Source: Frigoribacterium sp. Leaf263
Lineage (GTDB): Bacteria; Actinomycetota; Actinomycetes; Actinomycetales; Microbacteriaceae
Reading direction: 5' to 3'
Assembly (NCBI RefSeq): GCF_001422285.1
Contig: NZ_LMMO01000004.1
Location: forward strand, 498,983 to 562,982
DNA: 64,000 nt
Shown: in pieces, positions 46,490 to 58,301 of the stretch
Layout: each line of letters starts with the position of its first letter
Position numbering within the stretch: the stretch's first letter is position 1
Notes under the pieces: generated by a model
Database searches by the model: none
What the model saw: only the letters and a program-made list of their open reading frames with translations
What the model was told of the DNA's origin: nothing
Program-made: the position numbers and the translations under genes

Positions 46490-46600
46490 GCACGACGCGA
46501 GCCCGGCACGGCGCGAGCCCGCACGGCGCGAGCCAGCACTACGCGAGCCCGCACGGCGCGAGCCCCGCACGGCGCGAGCCCCCCCCACGACGCGAGCACC
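46490..46600. repeat. 15-nt tandem repeat
   Basis: About seven imperfect units of GCACGGCGCGAGCCC, some lengthened by extra C residues. No protein-coding signal; not a CRISPR array because there are no spacers. Confidence 0.8.
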
Positions 46601-46610
46601 ACGGCACGAC

Positions 46611-46643
46611 GGAGGCCCCGCACGTCGAGCGTGCGGGGCCTCC
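46611..46643 (-). terminator. Terminator of the livHMGF operon
   Basis: A perfect 13-bp stem (46611-46623 with 46631-46643), 7-nt loop, 26 bases beyond the livF stop. Confidence 0.82.
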
Positions 46644-46669
46644 GGGGCGATGCGGGTGTCGCGTCGGCG

Positions 46670-47458
46670 TCAGTGCGACTCGTCGACGTCCTTCGCGAGC
46701 GTGCCGAGGTACAGCTCGATCACCTTCGGGTCGTCCGCGAGCTCGCGTCCGGTGCCCGAGTAGGCGTTGCGGCCCTGGTCGAGCACGTAGCCGCGGTCGC
46801 AGATCTGCAGGCAGCGGCGGGCGTTCTGCTCGACCATGATGACCGAGACGCCTGCCTTGTTGATGCGACGGGTGCGGATGAACGTCTCGTCCTGGCGGAC
46901 GGGCGACAGGCCGGCCGACGGCTCGTCGAGCAGCAGCACCTTCGGGTCCATCATCAGCGCGCGCGCCATGGCGACCGACTGGCGCTCACCGCCCGAGAGG
47001 GAGCCGGCGCGCTGGCCGCGACGGTCGCCGAGCACGGGGAACAGATCGTAGATGTACTCGAGTCGCTCGGCGAACTTCTTGGGGCGGAGGAACATCCCCA
47101 TCTGCAGGTTCTCCTCGATGGTGAGCGACGGGAACACGTTGTTCGTCTGCGGCACGAACCCGACGCCGGCCTGGACGAGCTTGTTGGCCTTCAGGTTCGT
47201 GATGTCCTCGCCGCCGAGCGTGACGCCGCCCGAGTGGATCTTGACGAGGCCGAACAGGGCCTTCAGCAGCGTCGACTTGCCGGCGCCGTTCGGGCCGATG
47301 ATGCCGATGAGCTCGCCGGGGTAGCAGACGAGGTCGCAGCCGTTGAGGATGTTGACCCCGGGCAGGTAGCCCGCCACGAGGTCGCTGGCGTTCATGATCG
47401 GTTCGATGCCCGCGAACTTCTCGGTTCCCGGGTGCATCTGGGTGGTCGAGGCGCTCAT
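46670..47458 (-). CDS. livF: Branched-chain amino-acid ABC transporter ATP-binding protein LivF
   Basis: The 262-residue product is an ABC ATPase with Walker A GPNGAGKST, Q-loop FVPQTNNVFPSLTIEENL, signature SLSGGERQSVAMARAL, Walker B VLLLDEPSAGLSP and the switch His replaced in context by IMVEQNARR, typical for LivF. About 30 N-terminal residues precede the first strand. The start overlaps the livG stop by four bases (ATGA). It is the last gene of the operon. Confidence 0.92.
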   Translation of the reverse strand: MSASTTQMHPGTEKFAGIEPIMNASDLVAGYLPGVNILNGCDLVCYPGELIGIIGPNGAGKSTLLKALFGLVKIHSGGVTLGGEDITNLKANKLVQAGVGFVPQTNNVFPSLTIEENLQMGMFLRPKKFAERLEYIYDLFPVLGDRRGQRAGSLSGGERQSVAMARALMMDPKVLLLDEPSAGLSPVRQDETFIRTRRINKAGVSVIMVEQNARRCLQICDRGYVLDQGRNAYSGTGRELADDPKVIELYLGTLAKDVDESH

Positions 47459-48585
47459 GCCTTCTTGTCTCCGGTCTGCTGGTCGTCCGCCGCGTTCGTG
47501 GCGGTCGGGGTCGAGGGGTCGGGCGAACCGGGCAGGTCGCGTCCGGGGACTCCGCCGCCGGTGGCCGAGGAGGCGCCGGTCGTGTCGTCCGCGCGGGCCG
47601 CGTCCTCGGCGGCCACCTCCTGCTCGAGCTCCTCGAGCACGGCGTCGGTGAGCAGCGAGTCGTCGCCCAGGTCGGTGTCGTGGTGCGCGCCCAGGTAGGC
47701 GTCGATGACGGCCTGGTCGTCCATGACGGTGTCGGCGGGACCCTCGGCCACGACCTTGCCCTCGGCCATGACGATCACCCAGTCCGAGATGTGGCGGACC
47801 ATGTGCATGTCGTGCTCGACGAAGAGCACGGTGGTGCCCTCGTCGCGCAGGCTCTGGATGTGACCGAGCAGCGACTGCGTCAGGGCCGGGTTCACGCCGG
47901 CCATGGGCTCGTCGAGCATGATCATCTCGGGGTCGCTCATGAGGGCGCGGGCCATCTCGAGCAGCTTCCGCTGGCCGCCGGAGAGGCTGCCGGCGTAGTC
48001 GTCCTTCTTCTCGTGGAGCTTGAAGCGCTTGAGGAGGTCCTCGGCCTTCGCCGTGATCTCGCGTTCGCGGGCCTTCCAGAGCGGCGGGATGATGCCGATG
48101 AAGAAGTTCTCGCCGGGCTGGTCGCGTGCGCCGAGCAGCATGTTCTGCATCACGGTCAGACGCGACAGCGCCTTCGTCAGCTGGAACGTGCGCACCATGC
48201 CCGCCCGGGCGACCTTGGCGGCGCCGACGTTGCCCATCGGTTTGCCGTCGAAGACCCACTTGGCGGTCCCCTCGCCGCGGCTGAATGCCGTGGGGGCGGA
48301 GGAGGCCTTGTCGAAGCCGGTCAGCAGGTTGAAGAAGGTCGTCTTGCCGGCCCCGTTCGGGCCGATCAGCGCCGTGATCGCGCCGCGCTGCACCTCCACG
48401 TGTCCGACGTCGACGGCGGTCATGCCGCCGAAGCGACGCACGACGTTGTCGACGGTCAGGATGGGGTCGGGCTTCGAGGAGCCGGGCGTGCGGTCGACGC
48501 CGGTCAGCTTGCTGCGCAGGGCGTCGCGGTCGTAGTCGTAGCCGGCCTTGCGGGCCCGGCCACCGGTCGTGGTTGTCTCAGACAC
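47455..48585 (-). CDS. livG: Branched-chain amino-acid ABC transporter ATP-binding protein LivG
   Basis: The 376-residue product has Walker A GPNGAGKTTFFNLLTGF, the LivG-type insert before RTFQLTKALSRLTVMQNML, signature SLSGGQRKLLEMARAL, Walker B IMLDEPMAGVNPAL and FVEHDMHMV. LivG is normally about 255 residues; here there are about 40 extra at the N-terminus and a 75-residue disordered Asp/Ala/Gly/Thr tail. The GTG start at 48585 overlaps the livM end by eight bases. Confidence 0.92.
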   Translation of the reverse strand: MSETTTTGGRARKAGYDYDRDALRSKLTGVDRTPGSSKPDPILTVDNVVRRFGGMTAVDVGHVEVQRGAITALIGPNGAGKTTFFNLLTGFDKASSAPTAFSRGEGTAKWVFDGKPMGNVGAAKVARAGMVRTFQLTKALSRLTVMQNMLLGARDQPGENFFIGIIPPLWKAREREITAKAEDLLKRFKLHEKKDDYAGSLSGGQRKLLEMARALMSDPEMIMLDEPMAGVNPALTQSLLGHIQSLRDEGTTVLFVEHDMHMVRHISDWVIVMAEGKVVAEGPADTVMDDQAVIDAYLGAHHDTDLGDDSLLTDAVLEELEQEVAAEDAARADDTTGASSATGGGVPGRDLPGSPDPSTPTATNAADDQQTGDKKA

Positions 48586-49564
48586 TGAACGACAGCTCCT
48601 TCTTGTTACCGAGGATCCCCTGTGGCCTGAAGATGATCAGGCACATGAGGGCGACGCCGACGAGCACGTACGAGAACTGGTCGGCCTGTTGGTTGCTCAT
48701 GATGCTCGCGGGGATGAAGTCGCCGGCCAGGGTGCGGATCAGCAGCCGGACGGAGAAGAACAGCACCGCTCCGAGCACCGGTCCGAAGACCGTCGCCGCA
48801 CCACCGAGCAGCAGGGCCGTCCAGATGAAGAAGGTCGTCGAGCGGCCGAGGGCGTCGGGCTGGACCGACGAGGGCAGCACGTAGATGATCCCGGCGAGCG
48901 AGCCGATCACACCGCCGAAGACGAGCGCCTGCATCTTGTACGAGAAGACGTTCTTGCCGAGGCTGCGCACGGCGTCCTCGTCCTCGCGGATTCCCTTCAG
49001 CACGCGACCCCAGGGGCTGCGGCTGAGCAGGAACACGATGACGCAGAGCAGCGCGACGAGGCCCCAGGCGACGATGCGGATCCACCAGCCGCTGACGCCG
49101 TTGTTGTCGTAGGTGAACCACAGGATCGTGGTCTGACCGTCGGGCAGCGGCGAGAGCGCGGTGAAGGCGTCGCGGTACGACGAGCCGGTGATGCCGTTCG
49201 AGCCGCCGGTGACGTCGGTCAGGATGCTCGATCTGCCGACCATGCGGATGATCTCCGCCGCGCAGATCGTCACGATCGCCAGGTAGTCGCCGCGGAGCTT
49301 CAGCGTCGGGACGCCGAGGATCAGCGCGAAGATCACACCGCAGAGCAGACCGATCAGGACGGCGACCCCGATGGGGAGTCCGCTGGTCAGCGAGATGGCG
49401 AATCCGTAGGCGCCGACCAGGAGGAAGGCCGCCTGGCCCATGTTGATCAGCCCGGTGAAGCCGAAGTGGATGTTGAGGCCGATGGCCGCGAGGGCGAAGG
49501 CCGCCGTGGTGGGCGCGAGCGCCTCGCCGGTGAGGGCACGGAGCAGAGAGATGACGTAGTCCAT
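48578..49564 (-). CDS. livM: Branched-chain amino-acid ABC transporter permease LivM
   Basis: The 328-residue inner-membrane permease has eight or nine hydrophobic segments and LivM signatures: IGLNIHFGFTGLINMGQAAF, TLKLRGDYLAIVTICAAEIIRM, WGRVLKGIREDEDAVRSLGKN (the EAA-like cytoplasmic loop that touches the ATPases) and FRPQGILGNKKEL. Between the loop and the start a variable periplasmic segment (SSYRDAFTALSPLPDG) is present. It starts 11 bases after livH, preceded by TTAAGGGGA. Confidence 0.93.
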   Translation of the reverse strand: MDYVISLLRALTGEALAPTTAAFALAAIGLNIHFGFTGLINMGQAAFLLVGAYGFAISLTSGLPIGVAVLIGLLCGVIFALILGVPTLKLRGDYLAIVTICAAEIIRMVGRSSILTDVTGGSNGITGSSYRDAFTALSPLPDGQTTILWFTYDNNGVSGWWIRIVAWGLVALLCVIVFLLSRSPWGRVLKGIREDEDAVRSLGKNVFSYKMQALVFGGVIGSLAGIIYVLPSSVQPDALGRSTTFFIWTALLLGGAATVFGPVLGAVLFFSVRLLIRTLAGDFIPASIMSNQQADQFSYVLVGVALMCLIIFRPQGILGNKKELSFSV

Positions 49565-49575
49565 GAGTAGTCCCC

Positions 49576-52727
<3,152 letters not shown>

Positions 52728-52759
52728 CCGTCGCCGGCGCGCGGCCGGATGTTCTGCGC

Positions 52760-52807
52760 GAAGAGGGACGTGATGCCGCCGGGCCCGGCGACACCACGTC
52801 CCTCTTC
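52760..52807 (+). terminator. Terminator after guaB
   Basis: A perfect 13-bp stem (52760-52772 with 52795-52807) with a smaller GC-rich hairpin in the loop, 33 bases after the stop. Confidence 0.82.
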
Positions 52808-52854
52808 GGCTGCGTCGCGGCCGACCCGGCCGGGGGCGGGGGGCTCGCCTCCGG

Positions 52855-52860
52855 TAGGGT
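52855..52860 (+). promoter_or_regulatory. -10 box for guaB3 (leaderless type)
   Basis: TAGGGT ends six bases before GTG 52867; no ribosome-binding site. Confidence 0.5.
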
Positions 52861-52866
52861 GGCCCG

Positions 52867-53988
52867 GTGACTGAGGTAGAGATCGGCGTATCCAAGCGTG
52901 CCCGCCGCGCGTACGCGTTCGACGACATCGCGATCGTCCCGAGCCGGCGGACGCGCGACCCGCGCGACGTCTCCGTGAGCTGGTCGATCGACGCGTTCAC
53001 GTTCGAGTCGCCGATCATCGCGGCGCCCATGGACTCGGTGGTCAGCCCGGCCACGGCGATCCGCATCGGGCAGCTCGGTGGTCTCGGGGTGCTCGACCTC
53101 GAGGGCGTCTGGACCCGTTACGACGACCCGGAGGCGGTGCTCGCCGAGATCCGCGACCTCCCCGAAGCCGAGACGATCGCGCGCATGCAGCAGATCTACG
53201 CCGAGCCGATCAAGCCCGAGCTGGTCACGGCCCGTCTGGCCGAGATCCGTGCGGCCGGCGTCGCCGTCGCCGGCTCGCTGAGCCCGCAGCGCACGCAGGA
53301 CCTCTACCAGACGGTCGTCGACGCCGGTGTCGACATCTTCGTCATCCGCGGCACGACCGTGTCGGCCGAGCACGTGTCGAAGACGACCGAGCCGCTGAAC
53401 CTCAAGAAGTTCATCTACGAGCTCGACGTGCCGGTCATCGTGGGCGGCGCTTCGACGTACACGTCGGCGCTGCACCTCATGCGCACGGGGGCTGCGGGCG
53501 TGCTCGTCGGGTTCGGGGGCGGCGCCGCCTCGACGACCCGCGCCTCCCTGGGCATCCACGCGCCCATGGCGACCGCGATCGCGGACGTCGCGGGTGCGCG
53601 TCGCGACTACCTCGACGAGTCGGGAGGGCGGTACGTGCACGTCATCGCCGACGGCGGTCTCGGCACCTCGGGCGACATCGTCAAGGCCGTCGCCTGCGGC
53701 GCTGACGCCGTCATGCTCGGGGCCGCGCTGGCGCGAGCCACCGATGTCCCCGGCGGCGGGTTGCACTGGGGCGCCGAGGCGCACCACCCCGAGCTGCCCC
53801 GCGGGCGTCGAGTGGACGTGGGCCAGGTCGGCACCCTCGAGAAGATCCTCTACGGCCCGGCCGAGACGGTCGACGGCCAGGCCAACCTCATCGGGGCCCT
53901 CCGGCGGTCGATGGCCACCACCGGGTACAGCGACCTCAAGGAGTTCCAGCGCAGCGAGGTCGTCGTCGCCCCCTACCAGCCGCACTAG
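52867..53988 (+). CDS. guaB3: GuaB3 family IMP dehydrogenase-related protein
   Basis: The 373-residue product has the IMPDH/GMPR barrel without CBS domains: RAYAFDDIAIVPSRRTRDP, IIAAPMDSVVSP, VLVGFGGGAASTTRASLGI, HVIADGGLGTSGDIVKAVACGADAVMLG and the C-terminal GALRRSMATTGYSDLKEFQR. At the loop where GuaB has SICTTR this protein has AASTTR, so the catalytic Cys is a Ser; other actinobacterial members also vary here. Its reaction in this organism is not established. It may act on guanine nucleotides by a different mechanism or regulate GuaB. Confidence 0.9.
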   Translation: MTEVEIGVSKRARRAYAFDDIAIVPSRRTRDPRDVSVSWSIDAFTFESPIIAAPMDSVVSPATAIRIGQLGGLGVLDLEGVWTRYDDPEAVLAEIRDLPEAETIARMQQIYAEPIKPELVTARLAEIRAAGVAVAGSLSPQRTQDLYQTVVDAGVDIFVIRGTTVSAEHVSKTTEPLNLKKFIYELDVPVIVGGASTYTSALHLMRTGAAGVLVGFGGGAASTTRASLGIHAPMATAIADVAGARRDYLDESGGRYVHVIADGGLGTSGDIVKAVACGADAVMLGAALARATDVPGGGLHWGAEAHHPELPRGRRVDVGQVGTLEKILYGPAETVDGQANLIGALRRSMATTGYSDLKEFQRSEVVVAPYQPH

Positions 53989-54103
53989 CCGGTCGGTCGT
54001 CCCCAGCTGAGCGCCGCCTCATGGCGGGCTCGGCCGTGGGGGCGTTGGATGGACCCGTGGACGCGACGAGCGTCCCGGTTCCGATCCAACGATGGAGGCT
54101 CGC

Positions 54104-55963
54104 ATGGCCAGGTCCGCGTCCGTTTCGCTCTCGACGAAGCTCGGCCCCGACGAACGGGCGGCCGCCGTCGAGGTGATGAAGACCAGAGAGCTCGACATCC
54201 TCGTCATCGGCGGCGGCATCGTCGGCGCCGGCTCGGCCCTCGATGCCGTGACCCGCGGTCTCAGCGTCGGCATCGTCGAGGCCCGCGACTGGGGCTCGGG
54301 CACGTCGAGCCGGTCGTCGAAGCTGGTGCACGGCGGGATCCGCTACCTCGAGCAGCTCAACTTCCGGCTCGTGCGCGAGGCCCTCATCGAACGCGGGCTG
54401 CTGCTGCAGCGGCTCGCGCCGCACCTGGTCAAGCCGGTGCGGTTCCTGTACCCGCTGAGCAAGCCGGTCTACGAGCGGTTCTACATCGGCGCGGGCATGG
54501 CGCTCTACGACATCTTCAGCTGGACGGGTGGGCGCCCGCCCGGGGTGCCCCACCACCGGCACCTGAGCAAGACGCAGGTGATGCGGGCGATCCCGAGCCT
54601 GTCGAAAGACGCCGTCGTCGGTGGCCTGACGTACTACGACGCCCAGGTCGACGACGCGAGGTACGTCTCGTCGCTGGTCCGCACCGCCTCGGCCTACGGC
54701 GCTCACGCGGCGAGCCGCATCCGGGTCGAGGGCTTCGTGAAGGTGGGCGAGCGCGTGGTCGGCGTGAAGGCCCACGACTACCAGACGGGCGAGCACTTCG
54801 AGATCCGCGCCAAGCAGGTCGTCAACGCGACCGGCGTCTGGACGGACGACACGCAGGCCATGGTCGGCGAGCGGGGCCAGTTCAAGGTGCGGGCGTCGAA
54901 GGGCGTGCACCTGGTGGTGCCCCGCGATCGCATCCACTCCGATATGGGCATGATCTTCCGCACCGAGAAGAGCGTGCTGTTCGTGATCCCGTGGGGTCGT
55001 CACTGGCTGGTCGGCACGACCGACACCGACTGGGATCTCGACAAGGCCCACCCGGCGGCGACGGCCGCCGACATCGACTACATCCTCGAGCACGTGAACC
55101 GCGTCATGGCCGTGCCCCTCACCCGTGACGACGTGGAGGGCGTGTACGCGGGTCTGCGTCCCCTGCTGGCGGGCGAGTCGGACCAGACGTCGAAGCTGTC
55201 CCGTGAGCACATCGTCGCTCACACCGTGCCCGGCCTCGTCGTGGTGGCCGGCGGCAAGTGGACCACGTACCGGGTCATGGCGGAGGACGCCATCGACGAG
55301 GCGGTGGCGGCGCTCGACGGCCGCATCCCCGAGAGCACGACGATGGAGATCCCGCTGGTCGGCGCCGAGGGGTATCACGCGGCGTGGAACAAGCGGGGCA
55401 GGATCGCGAAGGCCTTCGGCGTGCACAAGGTGCGCATCGAGCACCTGCTGAACCGCTACGGCACGCTCACCGACGAGCTGCTCGACCTGATCCGCGACGA
55501 CCCGTCGCTGGCCGAGCCGCTGCCCGGGGCGGACGACTACATCCGTGCCGAGGTCGTCTACGCGGCCAGCCACGAGAGCGCCCTGCACCTCGAGGACGTC
55601 CTGGCGCGACGCACCCGCATCTCGATCGAGGCGTGGGACCGCGGCGAGTCCGCGGCGCCCGTCGCGGCCCGGCTCATGGCCGGCGTGCTCGGCTGGAGCG
55701 ACGACGAGGCCGAGGCCGAGGTCGCGAACTACCTGAAGCGCGTGGCGGCCGAGCGCGCCAGTCAGCTCGAGCCCGACGACGAGTCCGCCGACCGGGTGCG
55801 CCTCGAGGCTCCGGACATCGCCTTCGGCTTCGAAGAGGACGACATGATCGTCCCCGGCGCCGATCAGGGCGGTGCCCCGAAGGCCGACGAGGACGTCGTC
55901 GAGCCGGCCGGCACGCCAGGCGACGACACGTCCGCCGAGCGACCGGACGGCACGGCCGGCTGA
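54104..55963 (+). CDS. glpD: Aerobic glycerol-3-phosphate dehydrogenase
   Basis: FAD enzyme that oxidises sn-glycerol-3-phosphate to DHAP at the membrane and passes electrons to quinone. The 619-residue product has the FAD motif VIGGGIVGAGSALDAVTRGL, SSKLVHGGIRYLEQ, DDARYVSSLVRTA, NATGVWTDD, RASKGVHLVVPRDR and WGRHWLVGTTDTDWD, then the C-terminal domain to about residue 560. A disordered acidic tail of 60 residues follows. ATG 54104 is preferred over ATG 54092 because GGAGG lies between them. A GDPD gene that could yield its substrate is 8 kb downstream. Confidence 0.95.
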   Translation: MARSASVSLSTKLGPDERAAAVEVMKTRELDILVIGGGIVGAGSALDAVTRGLSVGIVEARDWGSGTSSRSSKLVHGGIRYLEQLNFRLVREALIERGLLLQRLAPHLVKPVRFLYPLSKPVYERFYIGAGMALYDIFSWTGGRPPGVPHHRHLSKTQVMRAIPSLSKDAVVGGLTYYDAQVDDARYVSSLVRTASAYGAHAASRIRVEGFVKVGERVVGVKAHDYQTGEHFEIRAKQVVNATGVWTDDTQAMVGERGQFKVRASKGVHLVVPRDRIHSDMGMIFRTEKSVLFVIPWGRHWLVGTTDTDWDLDKAHPAATAADIDYILEHVNRVMAVPLTRDDVEGVYAGLRPLLAGESDQTSKLSREHIVAHTVPGLVVVAGGKWTTYRVMAEDAIDEAVAALDGRIPESTTMEIPLVGAEGYHAAWNKRGRIAKAFGVHKVRIEHLLNRYGTLTDELLDLIRDDPSLAEPLPGADDYIRAEVVYAASHESALHLEDVLARRTRISIEAWDRGESAAPVAARLMAGVLGWSDDEAEAEVANYLKRVAAERASQLEPDDESADRVRLEAPDIAFGFEEDDMIVPGADQGGAPKADEDVVEPAGTPGDDTSAERPDGTAG

Positions 55964-55980
55964 GCCGCTCGAGGGGGCGT

Positions 55981-56023
55981 GCAGGAGGCGCGGTGACGGT
56001 CCGACCGGCACCGCGCCTCCTGC
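55981..56023 (+). terminator. Paired GAGGAGGCGCGG-type motif acting as terminator after glpD
   Basis: GCAGGAGGCGCGGT (55981-55994) and its perfect complement (56010-56023) form a 14-bp stem with a 15-nt loop, 17 bases after the stop. This is the best example of the intergenic repeat used as an operon-end hairpin. Confidence 0.7.
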
Positions 56024-56189
56024 CGTCCGCGGCGTCCGGCACGGCCCCGTCGGGCGCCCGCCACCGGCCGACGGGCCGGGAACAAAGCGCCGCGGGGCGC
56101 GGTTGTGACCACCATGAGCAGCCCGGTCCGGGCGTCGGCGCCCGACGCTAGGCTGAGACGACTGCCCCCGAATCCACTGGAGACGAACC

Positions 56190-56720
56190 ATGGTTGACGT
56201 GCGTCGAGTCAAGCTCCCCGGCGTCGGGGTGCTGCACACCTTCATCACCGACGACGGCGGCAAATGCGGTGTGATCACGCACCGCTCGGGTCACAGCGAT
56301 CTGATCACGTTCAGCGACGAGGCCGACGGGGCCGACGTCACGAAGGTCTCGCTGCGCCTCAGCGAAGACGAGGCGCACACGCTGGCCGAGCTGCTCGGCG
56401 GCACCCGCATCACGGAGTCGCTGTCGGCGCTCGACCAGATCCCGGGTCTCAGCATCGACTGGTTCACGGTCGACTACGACGACCACATCGCCGGGCAGCC
56501 GCTCGGCGACCTGGGTGCGCGCGGCGTGGTCGGGCTGACCGTCGTCGCCGTCGTCCGCGGCGACGCCGCCAACCCCGCCCCCTCGGGCGACTTCAAGGTC
56601 TTCCCCGGTGACACCCTCGTGGTCGCCGGGTCCCCTGAGAAGGTCGCCAAGGCCTTCTCGTTCTACCGCACCGGCGAGCTCAAGCACCGTTCGCCGGTCG
56701 ACGCTCCCCCCGGGGGCTGA
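56190..56720 (+). CDS. KhtT-like regulatory subunit of K+/H+ antiporter (RCK_C/TrkA_C)
   Basis: The 176-residue soluble protein begins VDVRRVKLPGVGVLHTFIT, followed by a small beta domain and a C-terminal TrkA_C/RCK_C domain (IAGQPLGDLGARGVVGLTVVAVVRG, FKVFPGDTLVVAGSPEKVAKAFSF). This layout matches the regulatory subunits (KhtT, CPA2 partner) that sense nucleotides or cations and gate the adjacent antiporter. ATG 56190 follows CTGGAGACG; a TAGGCT -10 box is at 56149-56154. The antiporter gene starts five bases after its stop. Confidence 0.88.
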   Translation: MVDVRRVKLPGVGVLHTFITDDGGKCGVITHRSGHSDLITFSDEADGADVTKVSLRLSEDEAHTLAELLGGTRITESLSALDQIPGLSIDWFTVDYDDHIAGQPLGDLGARGVVGLTVVAVVRGDAANPAPSGDFKVFPGDTLVVAGSPEKVAKAFSFYRTGELKHRSPVDAPPGG

Positions 56721-56725
56721 CGCCC

Positions 56726-58234
56726 GTGCACCTGGGTGAAGAGCTGATCGTCCTCGGCATCCTCCTGCTGCTCGCGTACGTGCTGGGCCGGGCCGGCAAG
56801 CTCATCGGCCTGCCGTCGATCCCCGTCTACATGCTGGTGGGGCTGCTGGCGAGCACGAACACCGGCTGGTTCCCGCTCAGCTTCGAGTCCGACAGCATCG
56901 AGCTGATCGCCATCTTCGGGTTGATCCTGCTGCTGTTCAACCTCGGTCTCGAGTTCGACCAGGACGAGTTCTTCTCGAACGCCGGGCGGCTGATCGTGTC
57001 CGGGGGCAGCTACATCCTCGTCAACATGGGCGTCGGGCTCGTCTTCGGCTTCATGCTGGGCTGGGGCACCCGCGAGGCCCTGATCATCGCCGGTATGACG
57101 GCGACGTCGTCGAGCGCGATCGTGACGAAGCTGCTGATCGAGCTCAACCGGCTTGCCAACCGCGAGACGCCGATGATCCTGGGCGTGACCGTCGTCGAGG
57201 ACATCTTCATCGCCGTCTACCTGGCCATCGTGTCGGTCGTGCTGAGCGGCGAGACCGACCCGGGGCCGGTGATCCTCAAGCTGGTCATCGCCTTCGCGTT
57301 CCTCGTCGTCATGTTCTCGATCGCCCGGTGGGGCGGCAGGGTCGTGTCGCGGCTCATGCGCACCAAGGACGACGAGCTCTTCACGGTGCTGTTCTTCGGT
57401 CTCGCCGTCCTGTTCGGCGGTCTCGGCGAGGTGCTGGGCGTCACCGACGCCATCGGCGCGTTCCTCATCGGCCTCATCGCCGGGGCGACCCGCTACCGCA
57501 ACCGCATCGAGCAGTTCGCGTTGCCCATGCGCGACGTGTTCGGCGCGTTCTTCTTCTTGAACTTCGGTCTCGGGCTGAACCCGGCGCTGTTCCCGACCGT
57601 CCTCGGCCCGGTGGCGATCGCCATCGGCATCACGGTGGGGCTCAACATCATCGCCGGGCAGTTCGTGGCGTGGCTCAACAAGCTCGGCCCTCAGGCGGGC
57701 ATCAACACGGCGGCGATCCTGCAGAACCGGGGCGAGTTCGCGCTCATCCTCGCCACGTTGTCCATGGGCGCGGGGCTCGACGAGCGGCTGCAGCCCTTCG
57801 CCGGTCTCTACGTGCTGCTCATGGCCGTCATCGGCCCCCTGCTCGCATCGAACTCCGAGCGCATCGGGGGAGTCCTGCTGCGTTCGCGCAAGCGCGCCGA
57901 GCAGGAGGCGATCGAGAGGCGCCGCCGCGAGAAGGCCGCTCGCGGCACCGACGAGATCGCCCTGATGGAGGCGGCGCTCGCCGGAGCGGACGACGACGCG
58001 ACGGGCGACGGGTCACCGGCCGACGAGGAGGAGCGCCGCCGTCGCGCGGTGCCGGTCTCGACCGCGGCGGACCGCCGTCTCGACGCGGGCGCCGCCGATG
58101 CCGCGTCCGATGCAGGCGACGACGACCTCGACGACCTCGACGAGATGGACGCCGCCGAGGCGGCCCTCTGGGCGGATCAGGCCGGGCAGCAGTCCGACCA
58201 GCGGGCCACGCGACCACGCGACCCGGAGTACTGA
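56726..58234 (+). CDS. CPA2 family K+(Na+)/H+ antiporter (KhtU-like)
   Basis: The 502-residue product has about 12 transmembrane helices of the KefB/KhtU type: GRAGKLIGLPSIPVYMLVGLL, LFNLGLEFDQDEFF (acidic membrane residues), GMTATSSSAIVTKLL, LGVTVVEDIFIAVYLA and FLNFGLGLNPALFP. No RCK domain is fused; the preceding gene supplies it. After about residue 390 there is a 110-residue hydrophilic tail, Arg/Glu-rich and then Asp-rich (DAGDDDLDDLDEMDAAE). GTG 56726 is only five bases from the upstream stop, which indicates coupling. Likely role: K+ efflux and pH homeostasis. Confidence 0.9.
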   Translation: MHLGEELIVLGILLLLAYVLGRAGKLIGLPSIPVYMLVGLLASTNTGWFPLSFESDSIELIAIFGLILLLFNLGLEFDQDEFFSNAGRLIVSGGSYILVNMGVGLVFGFMLGWGTREALIIAGMTATSSSAIVTKLLIELNRLANRETPMILGVTVVEDIFIAVYLAIVSVVLSGETDPGPVILKLVIAFAFLVVMFSIARWGGRVVSRLMRTKDDELFTVLFFGLAVLFGGLGEVLGVTDAIGAFLIGLIAGATRYRNRIEQFALPMRDVFGAFFFLNFGLGLNPALFPTVLGPVAIAIGITVGLNIIAGQFVAWLNKLGPQAGINTAAILQNRGEFALILATLSMGAGLDERLQPFAGLYVLLMAVIGPLLASNSERIGGVLLRSRKRAEQEAIERRRREKAARGTDEIALMEAALAGADDDATGDGSPADEEERRRRAVPVSTAADRRLDAGAADAASDAGDDDLDDLDEMDAAEAALWADQAGQQSDQRATRPRDPEY

Positions 58235-58240
58235 TCGACC

Positions 58241-58253
58241 CGCGCCTCCTCGG
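58241..58253 (-). repeat. GAGGAGGCGCGG motif copy (antiporter-SURF1 spacer)
   Basis: CGCGCCTCCTCGG starts six bases after the antiporter stop. Confidence 0.65.
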
Positions 58254-58288
58254 CTCGCGCACCCAGCGGGGTCACCGGCACGCGACGG

Positions 58289-58294
58289 TACGAT
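58289..58294 (+). promoter_or_regulatory. -10 box for the SURF1 gene (leaderless type)
   Basis: TACGAT ends seven bases before GTG 58302. The box overlaps the alternative ATG at 58293, which argues for the GTG start. Confidence 0.5.
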
Positions 58295-58301
58295 GCCGTT
58301 C

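Larger units (their letters stand above)
46105..46669. other. Repeat-rich convergent spacer between the binding-protein gene and livF
   Basis: These 565 bp hold no credible gene. From left to right: a terminator, about 80 bp of imperfect 9-nt GTGCGCGTG-type tandem repeats (46155-46235), one partial and two full REP-like palindromes (46246-46459), about 110 bp of 15-nt GCACGGCGCGAGCCC tandem repeats, and the terminator of the liv operon. Confidence 0.8.

Noticed and set aside
46490-46600. CRISPR array
   Set aside because: Repeats are contiguous and only 15 nt, with no spacers and no cas genes nearby.
46367-47698. Plus-strand frame of 443 codons starting in the liv spacer
   Set aside because: It reads through the REP-like and minisatellite repeats and then antisense through livF and livG; no protein-like features.
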